From contig NZ_JAGHRJ010000006.1 in the NCBI RefSeq assembly GCF_017743865.1, positions 248,001 to 312,000 on the forward strand: a stretch of DNA of 64,000 bases, in the 5' to 3' direction. The stretch comes from Labrenzia sp. R4_2. Its GTDB lineage: Bacteria; Pseudomonadota; Alphaproteobacteria; Rhizobiales; Stappiaceae. Shown here piece after piece: positions 17,668 through 27,978 of this stretch (positions are counted from its first letter, which is position 1; every line of letters starts with the position of its first letter). The translations under genes and the position numbers were made by a program. The notes under the pieces were generated by a model that saw only the letters and a program-made list of their open reading frames with translations, did not search any database and was not told where the DNA came from.

Positions 17668-19950
17668 ATGTCCGCCGACAAGACTTCCTCCAAAACATCC
17701 GTCAGTTTCACAGATCAGGAAGCCCTGCAGTTTCACCAGCAAGGCCGTCCCGGCAAACTTGAAATCACCCCGACCAAGCCGATGGCGACGCAGCGCGATC
17801 TGTCGCTCGCCTATTCGCCGGGTGTGGCTGTTCCGGTGCGGGCGATCGCGGAAAATCCGAGCAAGGCATACGACTACACCACCAAAGGCAATCTGGTTGC
17901 CGTGATCTCGAACGGCTCCGCCATTCTGGGCCTTGGAAATCTTGGCGCGCTGGCGTCCAAGCCGGTGATGGAGGGCAAATCGGTTCTGTTCAAGCGGTTC
18001 GCCGATGTTGACTCGATCGATCTGGAACTGGACACGCAGGATGTCGATGAGTTCATCAACTCCGTGCGCTACATGGGCCCCTCTTTCGGTGGCATCAATC
18101 TGGAAGACATCAAGGCACCCGATTGCTTCATCATCGAGCAGCGCCTGCGTGAATTGATGGATATTCCCGTCTTCCATGACGACCAGCACGGCACGGCGAT
18201 CATTGCCGCCGCCGGCCTGATCAACGCACTTCACCTCACCGGCCGGGACATGAAGGACACGAAAGTGGTTTGTAACGGTGCGGGTGCGGCCGGCATTGCC
18301 TGTATCGAGCTGATCAAGGCGATGGGCATCCCGAATGAGAATGTGACGCTCTGCGATACAAAGGGTGTGATCTACAAGGGCCGCGAAGAGGGCATGAACC
18401 AATGGAAGTCAGCTCACGCGGTCGATACCAAGGCCCGTTCGCTGTATGACGCCCTCAAAGGCGCGGATGTGTTCTTCGGCGTGTCTGTGAAAGGCGCGCT
18501 GACGCCGGACATGCTGCGTGTGATGGCGCCGAACCCGATCATCTTTGCCATGGCCAATCCGGATCCGGAAATCACACCGGAGGAAGCGGCGGAAGTGCGC
18601 GATGATGCGATTGTTGCGACGGGCCGGTCCGATTATCCTAACCAGGTGAACAACGTCCTTGGTTTCCCTTACATCTTCCGGGGCGCGCTCGATGTTCAGG
18701 CGATCACAATCAACGACGACATGAAGGTCGCCTGTGCCAATGCGCTTGCCGAGCTTGCGCGCGAGGAAGTGCCGGATGAAGTCGCAGCCGCTTATCGCGG
18801 CAACCGGCCGAAATTCGGTCCGGAATACATCATTCCAGTTCCGTTCGATCCGCGCCTTATTCACGCAATTCCGCCAGCCGTTGCCCAAGCGGCAATGGAT
18901 TCAGGCGTTGCCCGGCGGCCGATCGTCGATATGGAAGCCTACAAGCATCAGCTTTCGGCGCGCCGTGACCCGGTTGCCGGTACGCTGCAACGGATTTTCT
19001 CCAAGGTGCGCCAGCAACCGAAACGGGTCGTGTTTGCCGAAGGTGAGGAGGAGCCGACTATCCGGGCGGCCACAAGTTTCGTCAGTCAGGGACTTGGAGA
19101 AGCCATCCTCATTGGCCGGGAAGACGAAATCCAGTCCATGGCTGAGCGCGCGGGGATCGATATCAACCGTCCAGGCATCAGCATTCAAAATGCGCGGCTG
19201 TCTGATCGAAACGCTGATTATGCGCAATACCTTTATGGCCGAATGCAGCGGCGCGGATACTTGCTGCGCGACTGTCAGCGCATGGTCAACAACGACAGGA
19301 ATTATTGGGGCGCGATCATGGTGGCACGCGGCGACGCCGACGCCATGGTGACTGGTTTGACACGGAACTACTCCGTGGCGCTCGACACGGTCCGGGCGAC
19401 CATCGATCCTAAGCCGGGTCACCGCGTCATCGGTGTGTCTTTGGCGCTTGCCCGAGGACGGACCGTTCTGGTGGCCGATACGGCTGTGATCGACATGCCG
19501 AATTCCGAAGAACTGGCGGATATCGCCGAAGAAGCAGCCCACGTCGCCCGCAAGCTCGGCTACGAGCCGCGCGTTGCCATGCTTGCCTATTCCACGTTCG
19601 GCCACCCGCGCGGCGAACGGTCCGAAAAGGTCATCGAGGCGGTCAAGATCCTCGACCGGCGCCGGGTCGACTTTGAGTATGATGGCGAAATGGCTGCCGA
19701 CGTTGCGCTCGATATGGACCGTATGGCCGCTTACCCGTTCTGCCGCCTGTCCGGACCGGCGAATGTTCTTGTGATGCCGGCCTTCCACTCTGCCTCCATC
19801 TCGACAAAGATGCTGCAAGAGCTTGGGGGCGCAACGGTGATCGGCCCGCTTCTGGTCGGATTTGACAAGTCGATCCAGATTGTCCCGCTTGGGGCGAAAG
19901 ACAGCGACATCGTCAATATGGCCGCCATCGCAGCATTCAATGTGACGTAG
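17668..19950 (+). CDS. maeB: NADP-dependent malic enzyme with phosphotransacetylase-like C-terminal domain
   Basis: A 760-aa two-domain protein. Residues about 1-430 form the malic enzyme, which decarboxylates malate to pyruvate with NADP. They include '[11 protein letters not shown]', 'FHDDQHGTA' (metal site) and the NAD(P) loop '[15 protein letters not shown]'. Residues about 440-760 resemble phosphotransacetylase ('[10 protein letters not shown]', '[12 protein letters not shown]', '[13 protein letters not shown]'). This is the usual long form in alphaproteobacteria, where the second domain is thought to be regulatory. It ends at a strong terminator shared with secB. The ribosome site AAGGA lies 12 bases before the ATG. 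Confidence 0.95.
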   Translation: MSADKTSSKTSVSFTDQEALQFHQQGRPGKLEITPTKPMATQRDLSLAYSPGVAVPVRAIAENPSKAYDYTTKGNLVAVISNGSAILGLGNLGALASKPVMEGKSVLFKRFADVDSIDLELDTQDVDEFINSVRYMGPSFGGINLEDIKAPDCFIIEQRLRELMDIPVFHDDQHGTAIIAAAGLINALHLTGRDMKDTKVVCNGAGAAGIACIELIKAMGIPNENVTLCDTKGVIYKGREEGMNQWKSAHAVDTKARSLYDALKGADVFFGVSVKGALTPDMLRVMAPNPIIFAMANPDPEITPEEAAEVRDDAIVATGRSDYPNQVNNVLGFPYIFRGALDVQAITINDDMKVACANALAELAREEVPDEVAAAYRGNRPKFGPEYIIPVPFDPRLIHAIPPAVAQAAMDSGVARRPIVDMEAYKHQLSARRDPVAGTLQRIFSKVRQQPKRVVFAEGEEEPTIRAATSFVSQGLGEAILIGREDEIQSMAERAGIDINRPGISIQNARLSDRNADYAQYLYGRMQRRGYLLRDCQRMVNNDRNYWGAIMVARGDADAMVTGLTRNYSVALDTVRATIDPKPGHRVIGVSLALARGRTVLVADTAVIDMPNSEELADIAEEAAHVARKLGYEPRVAMLAYSTFGHPRGERSEKVIEAVKILDRRRVDFEYDGEMAADVALDMDRMAAYPFCRLSGPANVLVMPAFHSASISTKMLQELGGATVIGPLLVGFDKSIQIVPLGAKDSDIVNMAAIAAFNVT

Positions 19951-19978
19951 AACGGGTCTGTACCCAAGCAACAAAAAA

Positions 19979-20003
19979 CCCGCATCGGTTAAGCCGGTGC
20001 GGG
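19979..20003. terminator. Bidirectional terminator between maeB and secB
   Basis: CCCGCATCGG (19979-19988) pairs with CCGGTGCGGG (19994-20003), allowing one G-T pair. It has six A before and TTTT after, so it can end both converging transcripts. Confidence 0.85.
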
Positions 20004-20028
20004 TTTTGGTCTTTTATGTCTAAAAAGC

Positions 20029-20532
20029 TTAGTTCGGCTTTTGCTCGCCAGCCTGCTGATCTGCTGCCTGGTTCGCCATGTTCTGGCGGTAAAGCTGCGC
20101 AAAATCGATCGGGTCGAGCATCAGCGGCGGGAACCCACCGTTGCGGGTTGCTTCAGACAGAATGTTGCGCGCGAACGGGAACAGCATGCGCGGGCATTCG
20201 ATCATCACGAACGGGTGCATGTGATCTGATGGAACGCCAGAGATCTTGAACAGGCCTGCATAGACCAGTTCAACGTTGAACATGACCATGTCTGGGCGTT
20301 CAGCCTTGGCGTTCAGGGTAAGGATCACCTCGAACTGGTCGTCGCCGACCTGTTGGGCGCCAACATTGACATTGATGTCGAGCTTCGGCTGCTCACCCTG
20401 GATCAGGGAGCGCGGTGCATTCGGGTTTTCGAAAGAAAGATCCTTGATGTACTGGCCAAGGATGTTCATGCCCGGTGCAGCATCGGCGCCTTCCGCCTGC
20501 GGGGCTGCGCCGCCGTCATTGGTGTCGGTCAT
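20029..20532 (-). CDS. secB: Protein-export chaperone SecB
   Basis: A 167-aa acidic cytosolic chaperone that holds precursor proteins unfolded and delivers them to SecA. The family core is seen in 'GQYIKDLSFENPNAP', 'PKLDINVNV', 'MVMFNVELVYAGLF', and the C-terminal 'CPRMLFPFARNILSEATRNGGFPPLMLDPIDF'-type region. Both termini are Ala/Gly/Gln-rich and disordered. In related genomes secB sits next to dnaQ; here the two are 17 kb apart, so the local order has been rearranged. Confidence 0.96.
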   Translation of the reverse strand: MTDTNDGGAAPQAEGADAAPGMNILGQYIKDLSFENPNAPRSLIQGEQPKLDINVNVGAQQVGDDQFEVILTLNAKAERPDMVMFNVELVYAGLFKISGVPSDHMHPFVMIECPRMLFPFARNILSEATRNGGFPPLMLDPIDFAQLYRQNMANQAADQQAGEQKPN

Positions 20533-20620
20533 CGTTGTATAATTCCGTTGCGCGGTGCTGTTTCAAGGTAAAGGGCGTTGCCGCCCCAACTGGCTGCAGG
20601 TCCGCGTCTGCCTACAACCA

Positions 20621-20679
20621 CCATTCCCCGGCTGGCTACCATTTAGAGGGGCCAGACACAAGGCCCGGGTGGGGAATGG
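20621..20679. repeat. Long-range hairpin in the regB leader
   Basis: CCATTCCCC (20621-20629) and GGGGAATGG (20671-20679) are perfect complements, and the match extends outward with one mismatch. An inner CTGGC/GCCAG pair (20632-20636 with 20651-20655) stacks inside. It lies in the 186-base gap between secB and regB, about 40 bases before the regB start. Confidence 0.5.
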
Positions 20680-20718
20680 CGGCTTGTCAGGCCCGGAAAA
20701 CCGTATCAAAAGGGACAG

Positions 20719-22044
20719 ATGGCTGATGATCCGACTTCCACCGTCCTCCTGCAACACAGGCATCTGAAACTCGATACGCTCGTTCGCCTTCGCTGGCTGG
20801 CGATCGGCGGTCAAACCATCGCGCTGCTCGCAGTCCATGTGGGACTTGGGTATCCCTTGCCGGCAGTACCTGCCTTTGCGCTCGTCGCCATGTCGGCTTG
20901 GCTCAATATCTTCCTGAAAATCAGAGCTCCTGCGGTGACGCGTCTGTCAGAGCGCGGCGGTGTGATCCAGCTGGGTTATGACATCCTGCAGATGAGTGGT
21001 TTGCTTTTCCTGACCGGCGGGTTGGGCAACCCCTTTGCGTTCTTGCTGATGGCGCCGGTCATGGTGTCGGCTGCCGGTTTGTCGGCACGTCACACTGTCC
21101 TTTTGGGCGCGTTGGCGACGCTGTGTGCGAGCATTCTTGCAGTCTACCATTTCCCGCTGCCCTGGCCGGTTGGCAACGAGTTCCGTCTGCCGGTGGTCTA
21201 TTCCGTCGGCATCTGGGTCGCGCTGGTTTTGACCCTTGTGTTCATGGCAATCTATGCTTTCCGGGTTGCCGAAGAAGCCCGCCAAATGGCGGATGCCTTG
21301 GCGGCGACGGAACTCGTTTTGGCCCGCGAGCAGCATTTGAATGCATTAGACGGGTTGGCAACGGCTGCGGCGCACGAGCTCGGCACGCCTTTGGCAACGA
21401 TTTATCTCGTCGCCAAAGAACTCTCCGATGAATTTGATGCCGGTGACCCTCGCGGCGAAGATGTGGCTTTGATCCGATCGCAGGCAGAACGCTGCCGCAC
21501 GATCCTCAAGCAGTTGACGAGCCTTTCAAGCGAAGAGGACAAGACTTATCAGAGCATGCCAGTGTCGCAGCTGATTGAAGACGTGATCGATCCGTATCGT
21601 GGTACCGGCGTGCCGATCCACCCGGTTCTGGAGGGAGAAGGCCCGGAACCGATCGGTACGCGAAACGCTGCAATCCGCTATGGCCTTGGAAACCTTGTTG
21701 AGAATGCGATCGACTTTGCCAAATCCAGCGTCACCGTTTCGGCCGCATGGGACGACAAGACACTGAGCCTGACCATCGAAGACGATGGACCGGGCTTTGC
21801 CCAAGAAATTCTCAGCAAAATCGGTGATCCGTATGTCTCAATTCGCGGCGGAAAATCACGGGGAAAGGGCACGGCGGGTGGCCTGGGGCTCGGTATATTT
21901 ATTGCCAAAACACTTCTGGAGCGCACGGGGGGCCGGGTTCAGCTCGGCAATCTCGGACCAGGGTCCAGAGGTGCCATGATCCGCGTCAGTTGGCCGCGAG
22001 AGGTCTTTGAACGGCATCAAGGAGTGGACGAAACGACCGATTAG
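20719..22044 (+). CDS. regB: RegB/ActS/PrrB redox-sensing histidine kinase
   Basis: A 441-aa membrane kinase with six N-terminal helices (about residues 20-190). It has the ubiquinone-contact motif GGLGNPF (the RegB G-G-x-x-N-P-F heptad) and phospho-acceptor His219 in 'AAAHELGTPL'. The redox-active Cys259 in 'QAERCRTIL' lies 40 residues after the His, exactly as in Rhodobacter RegB. The C-terminal ATPase domain has 'NLVENAIDFA', 'DDGPGF' and 'GLGLGIF'. RegB senses the quinone pool and redox state and phosphorylates RegA, which controls respiration, and carbon and nitrogen fixation genes. A good AAAGGG site precedes the ATG. regA follows 99 bases downstream. Confidence 0.95.
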   Translation: MADDPTSTVLLQHRHLKLDTLVRLRWLAIGGQTIALLAVHVGLGYPLPAVPAFALVAMSAWLNIFLKIRAPAVTRLSERGGVIQLGYDILQMSGLLFLTGGLGNPFAFLLMAPVMVSAAGLSARHTVLLGALATLCASILAVYHFPLPWPVGNEFRLPVVYSVGIWVALVLTLVFMAIYAFRVAEEARQMADALAATELVLAREQHLNALDGLATAAAHELGTPLATIYLVAKELSDEFDAGDPRGEDVALIRSQAERCRTILKQLTSLSSEEDKTYQSMPVSQLIEDVIDPYRGTGVPIHPVLEGEGPEPIGTRNAAIRYGLGNLVENAIDFAKSSVTVSAAWDDKTLSLTIEDDGPGFAQEILSKIGDPYVSIRGGKSRGKGTAGGLGLGIFIAKTLLERTGGRVQLGNLGPGSRGAMIRVSWPREVFERHQGVDETTD

Positions 22045-22143
22045 CCCCATAACCAGAGAAAATGCGGTTCCGCCTTGGCAATAATTGCCCAAGTTTCATC
22101 CAGACGGGCGGTAACCGCGTAAAGCAATAAACGGTTGTGCGGT

Positions 22144-22701
22144 ATGACAGATCCGATTGTTTCGATTGAAAGCCTTGAGGACAAGAGCCTCCTCATCGTT
22201 GATGACGACAAGCCTTTCCAGCAAAGACTGGCCCGGGCCATGGAAAAACGTGGCTTCAGCACGGAGACGGCTGACGGATTGCAGGATGCCGTCATCAAAA
22301 TCAGCCAAAATGCTCCGGCGTTTGCAATTGTCGACATGCGCCTGGAAGACGGTAACGGTCTGGATGTCATCCAGCAAATCCGGGCACGGCGCCCTGATGC
22401 CCGTGCAATCATTCTAACCGGATATGGAAACATCGCGACTGCGGTGACCGCGGTGAAGATGGGCGCAATCGACTATCTGGCAAAACCTGCGGACCCTGAT
22501 GACATCATCGCAGCTTTGGCACGGAAACCGGAAGATAAGGCCGAGCCGCCGGAAAACCCAATGTCGGCAGACCGGGTGCGTTGGGAGCATATCCAGCGCG
22601 TCTATGAACTGTGTGATCGCAACGTTTCTGAAACAGCTCGGCGGCTCAACATGCACCGGCGCACGTTGCAGCGTATTTTGGCAAAGCGCGCGCCACGCTA
22701 G
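22144..22701 (+). CDS. regA: RegA/ActR/PrrA response regulator
   Basis: A 185-aa regulator with a receiver domain: acidic pocket 'LLIVDDDKPF', phospho-acceptor Asp64 in 'FAIVDMRLEDG', Thr in 'ILTGYGNIAT', Lys in 'DYLAKP'. A Pro-rich linker (about residues 128-140) leads to the Fis-type helix-turn-helix 'VSETARRLNMHRRTLQRIL', which is nearly invariant in this family. The ATG at 22144 is preferred to a TTG nine bases upstream. Its partner is the adjacent RegB kinase, and the pair forms a complete redox two-component system. Confidence 0.95.
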   Translation: MTDPIVSIESLEDKSLLIVDDDKPFQQRLARAMEKRGFSTETADGLQDAVIKISQNAPAFAIVDMRLEDGNGLDVIQQIRARRPDARAIILTGYGNIATAVTAVKMGAIDYLAKPADPDDIIAALARKPEDKAEPPENPMSADRVRWEHIQRVYELCDRNVSETARRLNMHRRTLQRILAKRAPR

Positions 22702-22813
22702 GGTCTGGTCAATCGATAGGTTTGTGAGAAACACGGGAGGCTTGCCCTTTCGGTGCCACTTTGCCTAAGTAATCGCAACTGATTATCCCATCGCGCTCTC
22801 ATGGAGATCGCCA

Positions 22814-24643
22814 ATGCGGCGCTCGGCTGCCAGGACTGATATGTCAATTTTGTTCCGCACAGGTCTCATGGCCTTTATTGGTCTTGGTGCGCTCAGCGCG
22901 ATCGAAGGCGTAAACGCTCAATCCGCTCCAGAGACCTTGCGTATCAATGTGGAGCCAGCTGAGCCGGGTATCCGGTCCGTCACCCTCAACAAGCGCTACC
23001 GGCCGATTATCAATAGAGACGACAAGGGTGTCGTGATTGACACGATCGGCAGCAGCAACACGTTGCCTCCGTGCGATATCAAACTTGAAATCACGCTCGA
23101 AAACAGCCGGGTTCTGCACAGAGATGCCAATATCTGTAGCGGAAACACTTTGCTTGTCGATGTGACAAGCAACGAAAAGCCGGGTGCCGTCGCACGTGTT
23201 GTCGGCGCGGGATCCGGTGTGGCAGCCGGACCAAGCACCAGCGCGCCTGAGCAGCAAATTACAGCGACTTCTGAAACGCCTCAGTCGAACCAGAACACTG
23301 GATCCCCGGATCCGGTTGATCTTTCTGCAGTGGACACAAGTCCGTCCGGGTCTCTGGAGCCGTTGGCTGGCGGACTGGAGCCACTGGAACAGGTTGAAAC
23401 ACCAATCTCGGTGCCCGACGGGCAGACAGATACCGCGGCTTTGCCGGGCGGTTTGGAAAATCTGGTACAAGACCGGCTGAACCAGACGGGCAATTCGGGA
23501 CTAGCCAATACCCAGGCCGTGCTTGTGACCCCATCTGAAGCACGAGAGTGGATCGCCGAGCCGGGCAGCCAACCCGGGGCACTCTCTGTTCTTCAGCACT
23601 CAGTGCCGCAAACCGATGACCGGGACTTCCGGGCGCAATGCAGCACGCAATCCGGCTTTGCTGCGGTGACATTTCAGCAAACCCCAGCCGGATTGATTGA
23701 AGGCATGCCGCAGACGGTCTCGCTGGTTGCCGGTGATTTTTCCGCAAGCTACAGCGCGTTCGGATCCTCCAACGTCAATGAAGCCGGTGTGTCGCTCCCG
23801 CAAGTGACTCTGGAGATGACTGATCCCTTGTGGCAGGCGTTGATCCAGCAATCGGAACTGTCGATCACCGTTGAAGGGTTACCGCCTTACACAGTGTCCT
23901 TGAAAGGAAGCGCGAACCCTGTCCGCCTGTTTGTTGCAACATGCGCGGTTCCGCAGCAGATCGTGTCCGACAACGGGCTTGCACCGGGTCAGGATCCGAG
24001 CTCGGACCTCGCGTGTACTGAGCTTGGCCGTGTCCGCTCCGTGGAAGCTGAAAGGCCGGGCGAAATCATTTTCCGCAATTCAAGCGCAGAAGTAATTGAA
24101 GTGAACTGGGTCGACTATCGTGGCGGTGAGCGTCCCTACGCCCGCCTCGAACCGGGTCAAATCCTGGAGCAGCAAACCTATGTATCCCATGCATGGACCG
24201 TGCGCGGTGCCAACGGCCAGTGTCGGGGCATTTATGTGAGCCGGACACCCTACCGCGAGGTGGTTGTTCAAGGAGCTCCTGGCTCCGTGCCTGGCGGCTT
24301 CGGAAACACGTTCGGTGGTCAGCCAGGGCAATTGCCGGGTGGTCCGGTCCCCCCGGGAAGCGTTGGCGGTTTGAACTCTCCGCAGGCCTATCCGCAGCAG
24401 GCGGCGCGGGGCAATGTGGCGGACTATCTCTGCACGGCGGGCATTGATCTCAATGTCGTTTTCTCGCCGGATGGTCAGACGGCAACGGTTGCCGAAATGG
24501 GGTATGGCGCTGTGACCCTTCAACGTCAGGGCGGAGCAAATACATTTTACTTCGAGGCTCAGGGGCACGTGCTGAAAGGTCAGCTTCAAAACGCCAGCTG
24601 GTCGCGGCCAGGATTGCGGGATGTTTTTTGCGCCAGACGGTGA
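22814..24643 (+). CDS. Exported protein with VHL-beta-like and MliC-like domains
   Basis: A 609-aa exported protein. The signal peptide is about residues 1-36, with cleavage near 'GVNAQ'. Residues 135-260 are a low-complexity Ser/Pro/Gln/Gly-rich linker. Residues about 275-380 are an uncharacterised beta-rich domain with two Cys. Residues about 400-487 resemble the von Hippel-Lindau beta domain ('IIFRNSSAEVIEVNWVDYRG', 'YARLEPGQ', 'SHAWTVR'). A Gly/Pro-rich spacer leads to about residues 533-607, which follow the MliC lysozyme-inhibitor pattern: Y-x-C near the start, 'LQRQGG', 'YFEAQGHVLKG', and a terminal Cys. GGAG lies eight bases before the ATG. The role is unknown; a periplasmic adhesion or lysozyme-protection function is a guess. 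Confidence 0.65.
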   Translation: MRRSAARTDMSILFRTGLMAFIGLGALSAIEGVNAQSAPETLRINVEPAEPGIRSVTLNKRYRPIINRDDKGVVIDTIGSSNTLPPCDIKLEITLENSRVLHRDANICSGNTLLVDVTSNEKPGAVARVVGAGSGVAAGPSTSAPEQQITATSETPQSNQNTGSPDPVDLSAVDTSPSGSLEPLAGGLEPLEQVETPISVPDGQTDTAALPGGLENLVQDRLNQTGNSGLANTQAVLVTPSEAREWIAEPGSQPGALSVLQHSVPQTDDRDFRAQCSTQSGFAAVTFQQTPAGLIEGMPQTVSLVAGDFSASYSAFGSSNVNEAGVSLPQVTLEMTDPLWQALIQQSELSITVEGLPPYTVSLKGSANPVRLFVATCAVPQQIVSDNGLAPGQDPSSDLACTELGRVRSVEAERPGEIIFRNSSAEVIEVNWVDYRGGERPYARLEPGQILEQQTYVSHAWTVRGANGQCRGIYVSRTPYREVVVQGAPGSVPGGFGNTFGGQPGQLPGGPVPPGSVGGLNSPQAYPQQAARGNVADYLCTAGIDLNVVFSPDGQTATVAEMGYGAVTLQRQGGANTFYFEAQGHVLKGQLQNASWSRPGLRDVFCARR

Positions 24644-24809
24644 TTACTGACAAGGTGTGGTATAAATATAAGCAATCAATGGTAGATGTTGAGCAGTAAC
24701 TGCATGTCAGGTACGTCAATCTACCAATGAATGCCCTATTTATTTGCAAAAACGCGTAACTTTTAAGCCTTTGGTCAGCAGTTCGGTGTTTCTTTCCCTC
24801 AGGAGTTAA

Positions 24810-26516
24810 ATGAGGGAATCACCGGAAATGTCATTCGCCCGCTGGCCAATCACCTGGAAGATCAGTCTACCGATCGCCACCATTCTTCTTTTCACAATTG
24901 CGATCTGTGTCATCAGCTTGAACAGCCTTTATTCGGCTATGTTCGATCAGAAGCTCGCGAAGATTGAAGACATTTCCAACAGCGCAGCAACGATCGCTGC
25001 CTACTACCAGGAGCAGGAAGCGTCCGGCGCGATGAGCAAGGAAGATGCTCAGGCCGCCGCGAAGGCTGCTATCGGCGCCATGCGGTTTGAAGGCGACAAC
25101 TACGTCTTCGTTTATGACTATGCAGGCAACAACCTCGTCCACCCAAAAACGTCGTTGATCGGCACAAATATGATGGGCTTCACCGACAAGACAGGTGTGA
25201 AGATCGTCGCTGAACTGATCAAGTCCGCGAAAGCTGGCGGTGGGTCCCTGCTCTACTTCTGGCCGCGCGCAAACAGCGAAGTCGCGATTGCCAAGTATGG
25301 TTGGGGTGCTGGATTTGAGCCTTGGGGCTGGATGCTCGGCACTGGTGTTTACATGGATGATCTGGACGCAGCTTATTGGAGCGCTGCCACCGTGATCATC
25401 GCATTGGCTGTGGTTGGTGCGCTCATCGCAATGGGCATTGCCATCTTTGCCGTGCGTGCAACAGTCGTTCCGCTCACCAAGCTCACCGGAAACATGAACC
25501 GTCTCGCAGATGGTGAAGTTGACGTTGTTATTGAAGGCGCAGATCGCGGTGACGAAATCGGCCAGATGGCCTCGGCAATGGAAGTCTTCGTTAAAAACGA
25601 AGCGGCCCGCCGTGACCTGGAAACTCAGCAGGATGTCATCCAGGAAGAGGCCGCTCGCAAGGGTGCTGAAATTCAGCAGCTCAGCGCGGAATTTGATCGT
25701 CAGATCACCGACATGATGAACATCATCGATTCCTCCGTTCAAAGACTGCAGTCGGCTTCTGCGGACATGACCGGCGTTGCCGCCCAGACCACTGAACAAA
25801 GCGGCTTTGTGTCGAACGCATCTTCTCAGGCTGCACACAACGTGGAAACTGTGGCCGCAGCGGCTGAAGAGCTGTCTGCATCGGTCAACGAGATCCGCCG
25901 TCAGGTGCAGTCGTCCAGTGAGATTGCAGCCAAGGCAGCCAATGAGGCTGCAGCTACCAACCAGCGTATGAACGGTTTGTCGGAAGCAGCGGGCCGCATC
26001 GGTGAAGTCGTTACGCTCATCCAAGCGATTGCCGAACAGACCAACTTGCTCGCGTTGAACGCAACGATTGAGGCAGCGCGCGCCGGTGAAGCGGGCAAAG
26101 GCTTTGCCGTTGTTGCAGCCGAGGTGAAGGAGCTTGCAACTCAAACTTCCAAGGCGACCGAAGAAATCTCAAGCCAGATCACTGCGATCCAGGATGAGAC
26201 CGGTCACGCGGCAACCGCCATCTCTTCTGTCACTGAGATCATCAACAACATGAACGAGATCGCTTCGTCCATCGCCTCGTCTGTCGAAGAGCAGGGCGCT
26301 GCGACCCAGGAAATTGCAACCAATGCGACAGAAGCCTCCCGCAGCACTGTGGAAGTGACGACCAGCATTGAATCGGTCGCCTCTGCTGCGGAGAACACCC
26401 GTGACACTGCCGGCAACGTGGAGTCTTCCGCGCAGCAGCTGGAACAGAACGCCAGCATGTTGCGGGATCAGGTGGCAAACTTCTTGAGCGAAGTGCGCAA
26501 GCGCTCCGCCGCTTAA
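24810..26516 (+). CDS. Methyl-accepting chemotaxis protein with periplasmic Cache domain
   Basis: A 568-aa chemoreceptor. Membrane helix 1 is at about residues 18-40, followed by a single Cache domain of about 150 residues ('[23 protein letters not shown]', '[22 protein letters not shown]') and helix 2 at about 195-217. A HAMP domain (216-270, '[22 protein letters not shown]') and a long coiled-coil signalling domain follow. The hairpin tip reads '[30 protein letters not shown]', which is the CheA/CheW contact. Such Cache_2 receptors often bind small carboxylates, but the ligand is not predictable here. No che genes are nearby, so it is a satellite receptor. AGGAG precedes the ATG; 24828 is an alternative start. 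Confidence 0.92.
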   Translation: MRESPEMSFARWPITWKISLPIATILLFTIAICVISLNSLYSAMFDQKLAKIEDISNSAATIAAYYQEQEASGAMSKEDAQAAAKAAIGAMRFEGDNYVFVYDYAGNNLVHPKTSLIGTNMMGFTDKTGVKIVAELIKSAKAGGGSLLYFWPRANSEVAIAKYGWGAGFEPWGWMLGTGVYMDDLDAAYWSAATVIIALAVVGALIAMGIAIFAVRATVVPLTKLTGNMNRLADGEVDVVIEGADRGDEIGQMASAMEVFVKNEAARRDLETQQDVIQEEAARKGAEIQQLSAEFDRQITDMMNIIDSSVQRLQSASADMTGVAAQTTEQSGFVSNASSQAAHNVETVAAAAEELSASVNEIRRQVQSSSEIAAKAANEAAATNQRMNGLSEAAGRIGEVVTLIQAIAEQTNLLALNATIEAARAGEAGKGFAVVAAEVKELATQTSKATEEISSQITAIQDETGHAATAISSVTEIINNMNEIASSIASSVEEQGAATQEIATNATEASRSTVEVTTSIESVASAAENTRDTAGNVESSAQQLEQNASMLRDQVANFLSEVRKRSAA

Positions 26517-26539
26517 GTCCAAGCGAACTACAAATTAGA

Positions 26540-26567
26540 AACCCGCGGAGCACCGGCTTCGCGGGTT
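26540..26567. terminator. Terminator after the chemoreceptor gene
   Basis: AACCCGCG (26540-26547) pairs with CGCGGGTT (26560-26567) and is followed by TTTC. It sits 24 bases after the chemoreceptor stop and 37 beyond the coaA stop, so it may also serve the his-coaA transcript. Confidence 0.75.
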
Positions 26568-26603
26568 TTCTTATATGCGTCTGTTATTTGAGTAACGCGC
26601 TCA

Positions 26604-27569
26604 TCAGATCTTGCGCAGCGCGACTTTGGAGATCCGATGGCTGGCGTTCTTGGTCAGGATCAAATCGGCCCTTGGACGCGTCGGCAGGATGTTTTCCCGA
26701 AGGTTTACCAGGTTTATGTTCGACCAGATCGTGTTTGCGGTCTCCACGGCTTCTTTGTCCGTGATGCGCGAAAACTTATGGAAATAGGATCCCGGATCGC
26801 GGAAGGCCGTTTCCCTCAGGCGCATGAAGCGATCGACGTACCATTGCCGCAACAGTTCTTCGTCCGCGTCCATATAGACGGAGAAATCAAAGAAATCCGA
26901 GACGAATGGAACCGCCCGCCCGTCTCGTGGCAGTTCGCGCGTCTGCAAGACATTCAGCCCCTCGACGATCAAAATATCCGGTTTGTCGACGGTCACCGTG
27001 TGACCGGGCATCACATCGTAATAGAAGTGCGAATAAACCGGTGCGCGAACATGCCGCTTTCCAGCCTTGATGTCGGACAGGAATTTCAGAAGACGGGGCC
27101 GGTCGAAGCTTTCCGGAAACCCTTTTTTGGACATCAGGCCTTCGGATTCCAAAATGGCATTCGGGAAGAGAAATCCGTCCGTTGTGATCAAATCGACTTT
27201 CGGACTGGCAGGCCAGCGGGCCAGAAGTTCGCGCAGGACACGGCTCGTGGTCGATTTGCCGACCGATACGGAGCCTGCGACGCCGATGATAAACGGGGTT
27301 TTGCCATCCCGCGTGCCGAGAAAGTCCTGGGTTGCCTGGTGCAGACCAACGGTTGATTCAGCGTAGAAGGCCAAAAGGCGCGAAAGCGGTAGATAGATCG
27401 CTTCCACTTGCTCCATGGAGACCGGCGCGTTCAGGCCCTGAAGCTGGGCGACTTCCTTTGCGGTCAGGGTCATCGGCGTATCGGCCCGCAGCCGCGACCA
27501 CTGGCGTTCGGTAAACACCCTGTAGGGTGACAAATCCATGTCGAGCGCTGTCGCGACTTTCTGATCCAT
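26604..27569 (-). CDS. coaA: Pantothenate kinase (type I)
   Basis: A 321-aa prokaryotic type I PanK that phosphorylates pantothenate in the first committed step of CoA synthesis. The P-loop is '[13 protein letters not shown]' near residue 100. '[13 protein letters not shown]', '[11 protein letters not shown]' and '[11 protein letters not shown]' are family blocks. The start at 27569 follows GAAGG; a longer frame to 27605 has no support. It is the last gene of the his operon, 50 bases after hisE, an arrangement conserved in rhizobia. Confidence 0.95.
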   Translation of the reverse strand: MDQKVATALDMDLSPYRVFTERQWSRLRADTPMTLTAKEVAQLQGLNAPVSMEQVEAIYLPLSRLLAFYAESTVGLHQATQDFLGTRDGKTPFIIGVAGSVSVGKSTTSRVLRELLARWPASPKVDLITTDGFLFPNAILESEGLMSKKGFPESFDRPRLLKFLSDIKAGKRHVRAPVYSHFYYDVMPGHTVTVDKPDILIVEGLNVLQTRELPRDGRAVPFVSDFFDFSVYMDADEELLRQWYVDRFMRLRETAFRDPGSYFHKFSRITDKEAVETANTIWSNINLVNLRENILPTRPRADLILTKNASHRISKVALRKI

Positions 27570-27619
27570 GGTGCCTTCGTCCCTGCTGCAGTGGCCAGCC
27601 GACATCAGCCTATCAGGAT

Positions 27620-27943
27620 TTATTCCTGTTGGCGGGATGCTTTTTCTTCAAGACCGGTTTGTCCCGTGCGCCCGGCAAGCTCTGCCATGACATCATCCAG
27701 CGGAACATTTAAGACATTCAGAACCACCAGCAGATGATAGAGAAGATCTGCAGCTTCCGACGTCAGTTCCTTCCGGTCTTCCTGGACGGCCGCAATCGCC
27801 GTCTCCACTGCTTCTTCCCCCAGTTTTTGAGCGCATTTGGCAACGCCCTTACCGATCAGCTTGCGCGTATAGGACATCTCATCCGAGATCTGCGCGCGCG
27901 CCGCAATAATGGCGTCGAGGTCTTCCAGTGTGAACTTCGTCAT
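27620..27943 (-). CDS. hisE: Phosphoribosyl-ATP pyrophosphatase
   Basis: A 107-aa all-alpha MazG-fold enzyme that hydrolyses PR-ATP to PR-AMP, histidine step 2. Motifs are '[17 protein letters not shown]' (metal-binding Glu) and '[13 protein letters not shown]' (E-x-x-D). It is a stand-alone HisE, not fused to HisI, as is usual in alphaproteobacteria. hisF is 35 bases upstream and coaA 50 bases downstream. Confidence 0.95.
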   Translation of the reverse strand: MTKFTLEDLDAIIAARAQISDEMSYTRKLIGKGVAKCAQKLGEEAVETAIAAVQEDRKELTSEAADLLYHLLVVLNVLNVPLDDVMAELAGRTGQTGLEEKASRQQE

Positions 27944-27978
27944 TGGTCTATGTCCTTGCGGCAGCTCAAATGCGGCAA

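Noticed and set aside
24867..26144. A 425-codon open frame on the minus strand inside the chemoreceptor gene
   Set aside because: The chemoreceptor on the other strand is certain. The antisense frame is rich in Cys/His/Arg and matches no family.
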